Shown one piece after another: positions 24,129 to 33,053 of a DNA stretch of 64,000 nucleotides. Origin of the DNA: Botrytis cinerea B05.10 (Eukaryota; Ascomycota; Leotiomycetes; Helotiales; Sclerotiniaceae). The position numbers and the translations under genes are program-made. Within the stretch, counting starts at the first letter, position 1, and the number at the start of each line of letters is the position of its first letter. The stretch covers positions 992,001 to 1,056,000 of the forward strand of contig NC_037325.1 in assembly GCF_000143535.2 (NCBI RefSeq). Direction: 5' to 3'. The notes beneath the pieces were generated by a model. The model was not told the origin of the DNA. It made no database searches and was given only the letters and a program-made list of their open reading frames with translations.

Positions 24129-24201
24129 CAATGACGAGCTGCTATCGGAGGCGTTCGTGAGACCCGTAAGGAATCTTCACTGTTCGAAAGACTCGCCAAT
24201 C
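24129..24201 (-). repeat. inverted repeat, right copy
   Basis: This is the reverse complement of 19460–19534. It lies 0.4–0.5 kb upstream of the helicase fragment's start on the minus strand, while the left copy lies about 0.3 kb upstream of the unknown broken gene on the plus strand. Confidence 0.8.
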
Positions 24202-24573
24202 AATGAATAAAACAAAGACTTTTGATGGATATAGAGTGAGGATGGAGAAGAGGTTGAGAGGTATCGTTTTGCTTGTCGATCTATGTGGAAAACGTAAAAG
24301 TCAGCAATATTCCTCCTGCGGTATTGATTTTGTTGACAAGTGAAGTTGCTGTTTGCATGACTGGGAATAGACTTGCGATTGGAGTTTGATTCTCACCTGG
24401 TTAATCACAAATCTGATAGCTTGTTGCTAAGAACGAAGGTAGATTTTTTGAAGAAAGGTTCTTGTTGTTTTTTATATCGCCTGGAGAATTGAAGTTGGAA
24501 ATTCGAGGAGTGTATCCAACTCTCTTTCACGTGACATTCGATCAAGCGACTTCTTCAGACTGACTTCTTCGCA

Positions 24574-24960
24574 CTCGATCGTCGTCTGGAAGGTGATATC
24601 CATCTTGATGAGGTCACTTGACTTTTCTGATCCAAGAAGTTTCAACTTTGTCTATGTGAGATCGATTGAGAAGCTGTATCTCTTGATCTAAACCCCAATT
24701 TTGATCACACAGTTTCTCTACTTCGTCAATATACACTCCAAGATTCGACAATATATCCGCTTAGGTTCGCAAATCTACGTCACTCCTCAATTTGTCCTTC
24801 CAGGTGGGACAATGTGAAAGTCATTTCTCAGGCTCGCTACGAGAGTAAACTTGAGGTGTACAATTCTTTTTGTTTCGAACTCCAGTGCACATTTCCGGGG
24901 AAGGTATGGGTGAGGTAGCTACAAATCTTTGATTCTGAAATTGCTCGACTGCAAGGTCAC
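24574..24960 (+). repeat. direct repeat copy B (~387 bp)
   Basis: This is the second copy of 21802–22190. Its first 35 bp still resemble the final codons of the unknown broken gene (ctcgat … ggtgatatccatcttgatgagg), with the stop codon TAG changed to TGAGG. It therefore looks like the 3' remnant of a second copy of that gene whose body has been lost. Confidence 0.85.
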
Positions 24961-26108
24961 TCAGAATACAGGCAGCTATCGTTGAGATGGAAGGCATTAC
25001 TTTACACACTAATGAAACTGATCACATAGAAAGCCCAATGAATGAAATCTGGGTGTGTACTCTCGAATCTTGTGTGAATGCACACACCAATTTAATCCAG
25101 ATGATAGTCCGTAAACGGGATACTAGTCGACGACGCATGAAGTGAATATATCAATCATACATATGAGGTGCTACATATGGAAGCTCTACCTCAAATGGAA
25201 TATACCAATATGCATACGTAGCACCAATCATACATTATGATGACTGATGTCTCCTCGAGTCGAGTTTGAACCACACTGACATAGAAATAATTGAAAGCCA
25301 GTACGCCCAGGAGTGTCTTTCCCTCCATGGCAAATCCCCATTATCTCTTTGTGAATGACCAAAAGACATGTGAAGTCAGCAATTAAGAAATCTCTAAATG
25401 AGGAAGGACAGAGTGGAATGATTCATCACGTCAGTTGTTGTTGAATTGACTCGGAAAAATAGATTTTCCGGTCGAGATTGAGGTTTTGCCCGGTGTGTTT
25501 AGGGATGTGCAAAATGTCCCGTTTATTGTTCATGGGCATTCCAACACAAGTTAGAGTACTAGGTTGCGATATCTAATACTCGTTAGAGGACAGCAAGTGC
25601 AGTGTCTCTTGACTATCGGTCGAACGAAGGCCACCCTAAGTTGAGGTGACCGGATTTCTAGCCATCGCACAGGTGGTGATTCTCACAAATGTTGTTCCTC
25701 TATTGGACATTTAATGTGCGATGTACAACTTTTGAGAAGTAATAGTTTTAAAGTCCCTCAAAGACTTACTATAGGATCATCATCAGGTCGTTGTCGATAG
25801 AAACCCGAATGAATTGAGATGGAACGTCGACCATCAACGACTACACTGGTAGGCGCTTATGGCGTTTATTTGGGTGTCCATTGTCCTGGAATTTTGACCT
25901 CAGTGGCCATTCAGGCCGACATGTTTATATTTTGTTGGCATCTAGACAAGGCCTATCGTAGTGGCTCACCAACAAATCACTTATATACGGCAGCTCATCA
26001 TCAAATCCCTCGCATGCGGCAGTGATGCATAGAATGTTTCTTGCTTAATAGCTTCCGATTTTCCTTCAAAATATCTTTCATTCCTCTTGATCATCAAGGT
26101 TATTCAAG
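24961..26108. other. intergenic region upstream of the first F-box gene
   Basis: No gene, RNA or repeat family is visible. The last few hundred bases should hold the promoter of the F-box-type gene starting at 26109. Confidence 0.4.
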
Positions 26109-27602
26109 ATGTCAGATTCAGGAAATCCATCTACCGATATACTCCCTTCCGGGAACTCGAGTCTTTTCTCCAATCTACCCACTGAATTAAAATGCCGAGT
26201 TGTCGATTTGCTTGTCGCAAAAGATGTAGTTAATCTCCGTCTTACATCAAGAACTTGGAGTGGCGTATCTGTTACTGGCCTTTTCAATGTTTCTAATGGA
26301 AATCATATTGAACATGGCGTATTCTCCATTCGACCACATCTTGACGATATGACTCGATTACGATCCGTTGCCGGCTCACCGTGGCTAGCGAAAGTTATCA
26401 GACATGTAAAAATATATGTTGGAGATTTGGATATGTTAGAATTTGATCATGAAGTTCAGACTGTCAACAGATACACCAAAATTGAGAGTATGTTGACTTG
26501 TGAGAGAAAAGTTAATACCTTACTGGAACAGATTGTCCAGAATAGGATGAAACATTGTGATATTCTCATGCTCTCTCATTCCCTTTCAAAATTGCCTTCG
26601 GTCAAATCGGTAACAGCCACTGCGAATGAATGTCCATTTTCGGCTTCGGAGGTCAATTTTACATTAGCATGGATGCGACTCATGCGAAGGTGGAACCGTG
26701 AGCCGGACGCACTTTACGATTCTTACGATACCACATTTCCTACAAGATCAAGTATCAGACATCTCAGTATACTACTGGCAACACGATTACTACAACAACC
26801 TATTCGAAATTTAGTGTTGGATACTTTCCCAATCGATCTTTTTGCTAGTCAAAGCTTCGATGGTGACGACGACAAAATTGGACCATCCTATGAAATCCAC
26901 ACTAGCTTTCTTCATGATATGGAAGATATGACATCAAAAGTTGAGCATTTCCGAATTGGTATCAATTCTCTTGGCAACAACGCCACAACTCAAGAGCATA
27001 CCAGAGTAATCGCCAAATCCATGAGTATGTTCATGGGATCCATGCAATCCCTTCGATCTTTAGATATCACTTTAAATATGTCCTTTCGATTTCCGAATGA
27101 GTCAATGGAATTAACCAACCAGGATGGATTCTATTTCAATACATTCCCACACCTCGAGAACTTACGTGTCTCCAAAATCAGATCTTTCGATACTTCATTC
27201 TACTCGTTCATTTTCCGTCACAAAGCATCCCTGAAATCTTTATCCCTAGGACATGGGTTTTTTCTGATTCCTCATGATAAACCTAGAGGATGCGTATCCA
27301 TCAAATCTATACTTTTCAAACTGCGCGACGGCTTGAAGTTAGAGAGATTTCAATTATTGGTCAGTGCCAGTGATCGACAAATATATGATCAGGATTGGCA
27401 GGTTGTAAAGTCTTCTGCACATAAATTACCAGATGCAAAATTGTTCGAAATGTTCGTTTTGGGGAAATGGTCGTGGCCGATGGTGAATGTGGATTATCCG
27501 CATTGGAGAAGAATGGATGAGTGGAAAGGATGGGTTCGACGAGATGGATGGGACAAGTTGAAGTCGAAGTCGAAAAGAGATATCAAGGAGCTAGATTGGT
27601 AG
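26109..27602 (+). CDS. F-box-type protein (497 residues)
   Basis: The single-exon gene encodes a protein with an F-box-like helix bundle at about residues 18–55 (LFSNLPTELKCRVVDLLVAKDVVNLRLTSRTW). F-box proteins bind Skp1 in SCF ubiquitin ligases and present substrates. The rest (60–497) has irregular Leu-rich segments such as LRSLDITLNMSF, NLRVSKIRSFD and SLKSLSLGHGFF, as in fungal F-box proteins with degenerate leucine-rich repeats. No WD40 or other named substrate domain is visible. It is related to the next gene: both contain an F-I/L-F-R-H-K-A/S-S/T-L-K segment. The start ATG at 26109 lies 9 codons before the Ser-rich leader and is the first in frame. The frame is uninterrupted. Substrates are unknown. 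An F-box-only regulator outside an SCF complex is possible. Confidence 0.75.
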   Translation: MSDSGNPSTDILPSGNSSLFSNLPTELKCRVVDLLVAKDVVNLRLTSRTWSGVSVTGLFNVSNGNHIEHGVFSIRPHLDDMTRLRSVAGSPWLAKVIRHVKIYVGDLDMLEFDHEVQTVNRYTKIESMLTCERKVNTLLEQIVQNRMKHCDILMLSHSLSKLPSVKSVTATANECPFSASEVNFTLAWMRLMRRWNREPDALYDSYDTTFPTRSSIRHLSILLATRLLQQPIRNLVLDTFPIDLFASQSFDGDDDKIGPSYEIHTSFLHDMEDMTSKVEHFRIGINSLGNNATTQEHTRVIAKSMSMFMGSMQSLRSLDITLNMSFRFPNESMELTNQDGFYFNTFPHLENLRVSKIRSFDTSFYSFIFRHKASLKSLSLGHGFFLIPHDKPRGCVSIKSILFKLRDGLKLERFQLLVSASDRQIYDQDWQVVKSSAHKLPDAKLFEMFVLGKWSWPMVNVDYPHWRRMDEWKGWVRRDGWDKLKSKSKRDIKELDW

Positions 27603-28852
27603 GATGTACATGTATAAAATATATAATAATTTTTTCGTTAATATTTCCATTTCTTTGGTATTTCCCTGTCAGCAAAATTTGATCGATGAATTCTCCAATT
27701 GAATGACGGCATGAAAATTCTGATGAAGGCCGGATCGTTCTTTCCTTTCCAAATACCATGTGGAAATGAGTGATTAGATTTAGACTTTCACTTTCTACCT
27801 TCTCCGACCTCTTTTGAATTTTACCTTTCTCCTTTTCCATCTCAATTACCATCACTCCCATCACGCTCTCGCTAATCTCCTGCAATAGCTCTCACCATCT
27901 CAATTCCAGGGCTTGCCACTAACTCTCTCCATATCATCTCGCCCAATTTCCTTAAGACCAAATAGAACAAGCAAAAAGATCTTCCCTCACACACACGAAG
28001 GAAACTTTCCATTATACTACATCACACCACACCTGACTTCAAATCTTGAATCAAATCGTGTCTTGTGTATGGATAGTCAGCCCACTCAGAAGATCCAATA
28101 GTTCGATCTGCAGTTTAACAATCCAAGGCTCTGAACATGCAAAAAGTAATGAGAAATTTGAAAAAAAAAAAAAAAAAAAGCTCAATCTTCCAATCGAATT
28201 CAATATCGCAAATAATTTGCACATTCTCACTGGTTTGAAAATCAGATCATCTTTATTTTTGAACTCTCCCACGAAGAGTGATCAAGTAGCGCATGTCTAG
28301 TGCGGCGTACTAGACTCTAGCGAGAGCTGTCAATGTGGGGCTTCGAGGAGATTTTCAATATGACGTGCGTTACTAGATTGCAGGATGGTGATTTTTAGTC
28401 TCCTTGGGGCTCCAGAGGGCTTTGATTAGTAGTAATATCATGTGATTTTTCTTGGGAGCGGCGAAGGATGGTACGTGATGGGAGGTTGATTGCTACTAGA
28501 ATGGAATGGGGGGCTTGGATTGGCAATGAACTAGATGATTTAGTTTTTTGTAGGGCAGAATTGGTACGGCTGTTTTGGATGTCAGGTAGGCTAGACAGTT
28601 TAGTTTGTGGTAGTGTCGAAATGATACGGTTGTTTTGGATGGTAGGTACGCGAGTTAGTGTTCCCAGAATGTTATATGAAGATTCATTCGCACTCCCAAT
28701 TTCTTCATTGCTTTTTAGGTATCATTTGCACTCCAATCAATCAAGTACATCATATAATATCTACTGGTATTATCTTCTTGAACATCTACTTCATCTCAGA
28801 CTCTCTAGATTACTAAAACATTCAACTTCTATCAACCTTTATACACTTCAAA
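27603..28852. other. intergenic region between the two F-box genes
   Basis: It contains an A-run (about 28159–28179) and no supported gene. A tandem pair of similar phrases (tacggctgttttggatg, tacggttgttttggatgg) lies at about 28566 and 28625, each with a following ggtagg and ttagtt, a small direct duplication. The promoter of the second F-box gene should be at its right end. Confidence 0.4.
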
Positions 28853-30187
28853 ATGTCCGGCTCTACCTCCACCGCATCTGACTCTCCACAAGAGTACTTC
28901 CCCGGAAGAGGTATTTCCACCGAAACCGCCCACTTAATCATGTCGTTCGTCGACCAAGCCACTCTTCCCGCCGCCAGATTAGTAAGCAGAAGTTGGGAGC
29001 CATTGATGCTGGAGTTCCTTTTCGAAGAGCGTGGTTTCTCCATGTCACCTTTCAAGAACGATATGAAAAGACTCGAGGAGGTGACTCAAACTGTCGCCAT
29101 GCCATCGATCCATCACGTCGATATCGGTCTTGGCATTGTCGATAGTCGCAGATTGGGTTTGAACATTCTGCGAAATGCTTCGTCGGTCTTACTCTCGAAG
29201 ATGTCGAAAGATGAGAAGAAACGCTGGTTGAGAGATCAGCTCTTGGTAGCTTCGGATCGGTATCTCCATTACGGTCGAGGGGAAGCTTTCGCAAGACTCT
29301 TGCAACCTCTTGAAAATTTGTCGTCCATCTCGATCTCAAATGTCGAGATTCAATCTTCTGGAAATTCATATGTACGCCATGAAGAATTGTTGGATGATCC
29401 GGAAATGGACATGGAGATCTATACTCCGGAGCAATGGGCTACTCTACCTCCAATCAAGTTTCAAGGCGTTCTCGACATACTCACTCGTATGTCTTTGCGT
29501 GGCTCTATTTCCCTCAAGCATTTAAAAATCGAGTCGCTTCCCATCTACACATTCATGACTTGGGATTCAGAGATGGGAGTGGGTACTGATGTCTCTGCTC
29601 GATTCGTCAAAGCTTTCTCCCATCTCGATTCACTTTCATTGGGTCTTTCATGCTGTGTTCCCAATGGGCTTTTATCCTTGGATCCTGAACCTTCATGTTT
29701 CCATCATCAGGCTACAAGTTCCATCGCCCAGTGGAATGTACTAGCCATGATCACCATGTGTAAAGTTGTGTCATCGATGAAGAATCTCCGACATTTAGAT
29801 CTCAATTGGCAACTATCGCCTCTTGACGAAGAACACGGTTGCATTCCCAAAATGAACTCGAAGAACTTGAGAGAGATGTGGAATGAGCTCTTTCTCAAAA
29901 CGACTTTCCCCAATCTCGAGACGCTGCGACTTTCCTGGTTCTGTATGGAAAAGATAGCACTTTATAAATTTCTGTTTAGACATAAAAGCACGTTGAAATA
30001 CATCGATTTTGGAAATCATGCTTTTGATAAAGATGATATGTCATGTTCTTTCAAGGAATTTTTCGAGGGCTTGGGGAATAGGTTTGAGTTGCAGAAGTTG
30101 GAATGTAGAGATGTGTATTCGATTTCGGCGAGCATGAGAAAGAAGGAAGGGAGGGATAGAATGGATAAGGAGAGAGCGAGGAAGTAG
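28853..30187 (+). CDS. F-box-like protein (444 residues), paralog of the preceding gene
   Basis: This is a single-exon gene in the same orientation as the previous one. An F-box-like segment lies at about residues 19–50 (GISTETAHLIMSFVDQAT, then LPAARLVSRSW). The remaining part has spaced Leu-rich patches (LEMLSSISISN-type at about 155, FSHLDSLSLGLS at about 255, NLRHLDLNWQLS at about 315, NLETLRLSW at about 360), consistent with degenerate leucine-rich repeats. The segment KFLFRHKSTLKYIDFGNHAF matches SFIFRHKASLKSLSLGHGFF of the first gene, so the two are tandem paralogs. The C-terminus is very basic (RKKEGRDRMDKERARK). The F-box is weaker than in the upstream gene, so Skp1 binding is less certain. 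Function beyond a possible SCF adaptor role cannot be stated. Confidence 0.7.
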   Translation: MSGSTSTASDSPQEYFPGRGISTETAHLIMSFVDQATLPAARLVSRSWEPLMLEFLFEERGFSMSPFKNDMKRLEEVTQTVAMPSIHHVDIGLGIVDSRRLGLNILRNASSVLLSKMSKDEKKRWLRDQLLVASDRYLHYGRGEAFARLLQPLENLSSISISNVEIQSSGNSYVRHEELLDDPEMDMEIYTPEQWATLPPIKFQGVLDILTRMSLRGSISLKHLKIESLPIYTFMTWDSEMGVGTDVSARFVKAFSHLDSLSLGLSCCVPNGLLSLDPEPSCFHHQATSSIAQWNVLAMITMCKVVSSMKNLRHLDLNWQLSPLDEEHGCIPKMNSKNLREMWNELFLKTTFPNLETLRLSWFCMEKIALYKFLFRHKSTLKYIDFGNHAFDKDDMSCSFKEFFEGLGNRFELQKLECRDVYSISASMRKKEGRDRMDKERARK

Positions 30188-30373
30188 AGATTGGATAAGA
30201 AGGGAACGAGGATGTATAAATTGGACAGGGGAGGAAGGAATAATTTTTTGTACATAGATTGGAGAATGTAATTCATGTTATTTTCATAATATCTGCAATC
30301 ATAGTATTTTGGTGATGGTCCACTGGCGCTGTTGGATTCTTAGAGTGAAATAACTTCTTATAAATATCCATAC

Positions 30374-30418
30374 TGATTCGAGCGTAGCGAGCAAAGGGGG
30401 TTTGGGGGCTTGCCCCCA
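30374..30418. repeat. G-rich palindromic element (gggggcttgccccc hairpin)
   Basis: The stretch gagcgtagcgagcaaag followed by gggggtttgggggcttgccccc forms a strong GC hairpin in AT-rich surroundings. Base composition is unlike the flanks. It lies between the 3' ends of the second F-box gene (plus) and the PDX2-type gene (minus). I have seen similar gcgagc…gggggtttgggggc…ccccc words in organelle and intergenic DNA of other organisms, but cannot confirm that here. Confidence 0.6.
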
Positions 30419-30520
30419 TTAATAAATGAAACCATATATTTAAAATCTATTTCTATTTCGTAAGATCGTTTCTAAAGGTGTATCGGATATATTAGATTGC
30501 CAACCCATGAAAATGGATCA

Positions 30521-31533
30521 TTATGATGAAGCTTGCAATTCTCTTCTTTTGACAACATCCTCAACAACCTGTTCCAACCACCATGCATGAATCCTCGCAT
30601 CACCTGTTAGTTCTGGATGGAAAGATGTTCCAAATACATTTGCTTGACGGACGGCTACTATGTCTCCTGCTTCGCTATTGAGTGATTCTTGAATTTCTGG
30701 GTTAGAATGGGTAGTGCGACCAGGAAGTGTGGCGAGGATTTCCACTGGAGCGGAGAGGATAGTATCAGGATTGGGGATAGATTTTGAGTCAATTGGTACA
30801 GAAGGTGCAATGACTGTGGAGTCGAGTGTGGATTCTGAGATTTGGGCTCCAGGAACGTGAGGGAGGAGTTTCTCCACGATAGGGGCTCGGATGAAAATTG
30901 CGGAGAAAGGAGCAGGCTTTTCTTCTGTTTCTTGAGCAGTAAGAGAGGTGGAAGTGGGATCTAGGTCTGATGAAGTCGAGCTTAGAGACGAAAGAAATGG
31001 TAGATCTAGATTGGCCGAGAAAGACTCTACTTGTCTGCCAAAATGATTTCGATTTACCCGAACATCAAGACCACCAATCAACTCCTGACCACCGGCTTTG
31101 GTACGGTTTGCAGATTCGGCAAGTAGAATAAGACCTGCGCAAGTTCCCCAAGTAGGATAACGATGATATCTGTAGAGTTGTTAGTATGGTTCCTGGATGA
31201 ATGGGGAAAAGTTATGTGGATGACTCACTTGACATAGGATCTCAAAGGCTCAAGAAGACCTGATCTTTGAGCAACAAGTGAAATTGCGGTACTTTCACCA
31301 CCAGGTATGATGAGTGCGTCGCATGAATTAAGTTCGGCCTCGTTTCGTACTTCTATGAACTTGTATTCCACCGAAAAGTCTCCTTTTGGGTCTTTTGATG
31401 TAGATTTGGATTTGGATTTGGATTTAGTGGCGAGGATTTCACTGGCGGAACGGAGACATTGTATATGCTCATTGAAAGCACCTTGAAGAGCTAAAACTCC
31501 AACGGTGACCTTGAAGCATTGTGCAATTGCCAT
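30521..31533 (-). CDS. pyridoxal 5'-phosphate synthase glutaminase subunit (PdxT/SNO family)
   Basis: This is the glutaminase subunit of DXP-independent vitamin B6 synthesis. It hydrolyses glutamine and passes ammonia to the PdxS/SNZ synthase subunit, which is not in this window. Exon 1 is 31533–31229, the intron is 31228–31170 (59 nt) and exon 2 is 31169–30521, giving 317 residues. Motifs in order are GVLALQGAFNEH (N-terminus), PGGEST (oxyanion loop), PTWGTCAGLILLAE with nucleophile Cys112, GLDVRVNRNHFGRQ, FSAIFIRAP and FHPELTGDARIH with His286 and Glu288. All catalytic elements are present. The protein is longer than the bacterial enzyme (about 190–200) because of a Lys/Ser stretch near residue 40 and an insert between the IFIRAP motif and the FHPEL motif, as is usual in fungi. 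The start is the ATG immediately before AIAQCFKVTVGVLALQG. It is transcribed divergently from the acyltransferase gene across a 538-bp shared upstream region. Confidence 0.95.
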
Positions 31534-32071
31534 ATTAGACTTTGGTGGCGGAAGAATGCTTGATCGGGAAGTGAAGATATAAATAGTGAGGACGAATATA
31601 TTCTTCACATGATTTCGACATCGACATATTCTCGGCACGGAAGGAAATCATTGATGCCAAGAAAATGACAAATTCAACCGATTGCCGAAGAACATCCTTG
31701 TCATTCTACCCCAAGCAATTAGTGAGGTCACCCGAACAACCTTAATTATCATTTGACCCAATCAGAACTGTATTATGTAAGCCAATGAAAATTAATCCTC
31801 AACCATTTCTTATGCATTCAAGGATTCTCAGGATTTAAGCTTCACTTGCCATTCTTTCCCCTCCTCAATTTCTTGAACTGGCTATACAAAAATTATATTG
31901 ATTAATTATCTTATGCCACTCTACTGCCCTCCTTGAGAGGGTCATTTGAATAATCGATTAATCGATCCGCCAATCATTAAAGGGATTTGTTGGTTGCTGC
32001 AAGAATACCAGAAATAACTCAAACTCCCAGCCATATCTTACATCTACCTGTCTCGGTACATAATCGTCAAG
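31534..32071. promoter_or_regulatory. shared divergent promoter region (PDX2-type / SLC1-type)
   Basis: The two start codons face away from each other across 538 bp, so both promoters must lie here. AT-rich stretches occur at about 31870–31910. A word palindromic in part, gaataatcgattaatcgatc (31949–31968), is present. No binding site can be assigned with confidence. Confidence 0.5.
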
Positions 32072-33053
32072 ATGTTCGCTCTTCTATCTTACGCTACCAA
32101 TCTTTCAATAATCTATATCGTTCTCACTCTCTCGCTCTACATGCTTTCTCCTATTGTGCCTCTCGCAGGTTTCTTCGCTCGTCTCCTCGCCGGTTACATT
32201 TCTCTGGTCCTTTGCGCTTGTTATGGAGTCTTCATATCTATTCTCCTCCGTCTCGTAGGAAACTATCGCATATCTCAATGGACCGTCGCTCGCGCGTTCA
32301 AATGGACAATGTGGCTTACGACTGGTGTAACATTTGTCGTCGAAGATCCGGACAATTATCTCGGTACAACACGTCCTGCAGTCTTGATAGGAAATCATCA
32401 AACCGAACTCGATGTACTCATGCTGGGTTGTATATTCCCTCAATACTGTTCCGTCACCGCGAAGAAGAGTTTAAAGAATGTGCCATTCCTCGGCTGGTTT
32501 ATGAGTTTGAGTGGAACGGTATTTATTGACCGCGGTAATGCGAAAGATGCCAGACAGGCTATGGCGGGGGCAGCAAAGGAAATCAGGGAGGAAAAACAAA
32601 ATGTTTACATGTTTCCGGAGGGAACGAGAAGTTATGCAAAGGATCCAACTTTGTTACCTTTTAAGAAAGGAGCTTTTCATTTGGCGGTTCAGGCGGGTGT
32701 ACCGATTGTACCGGTCGTGGTCGCTTGTTATAGTAATGTTTTGCATGTCCAAAGTTGGAGGTTTAAATCAGGGAAAATACCGGTTAAAGGTAAAGTTCCT
32801 ATGTTTTATTTGAGGTTTTGAGGACGAGGCTAATTCTGAGAAATTTGTAGTTTTGAAACCTATCGAGACGAAGAACCTTACTTCTGCGGATGTAGAAGAT
32901 TTAGCGAGAGACACGAGGGAGTTGATGTTGGGGGAATTGGTAGCTTTGACTTCGAAGGTAGAGGGAAAGCCAATAGCTATGCCGGCCCAAGATGCGGATG
33001 GGGTTGTGAAAGCAAGTGGAAGGGAACCGCAAGTGGAACATCATATACTATGA
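32072..33053 (+). CDS. SLC1: 1-acyl-sn-glycerol-3-phosphate acyltransferase (SLC1/PlsC family)
   Basis: The enzyme acylates lysophosphatidic acid to phosphatidic acid in glycerophospholipid synthesis, acting in ER or lipid-droplet membranes. Exon 1 is 32072–32789, the intron is 32790–32850 (61 nt) and exon 2 is 32851–33053, giving 306 residues, the usual family length. Two hydrophobic membrane segments lie at about residues 8–34 and 36–62. All four PlsC motifs are present: NHQTELD (H109–D114, the catalytic H-x4-D), VFIDRG (about 150), FPEGTR (181–186) and VPIVPV (about 210). The second exon starts in VLKPIETKNLTSADVEDLARDTRELM, as in fungal homologues. The frame of exon 1 would read on for nine codons and stop inside the intron, which supports splicing here. 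It diverges from the PDX2-type gene. Confidence 0.95.

Noticed and set aside
19460..24201. Terminal inverted repeats of one DNA transposon
   Set aside because: The 75-bp inverted copies have no visible target-site duplication and no transposase lies between them, so a simple transposon call is not supported.
28468..28881. 137-codon plus-strand open frame before the second F-box gene
   Set aside because: It overlaps that gene's start in another frame, is built on a local duplication and has no motif.
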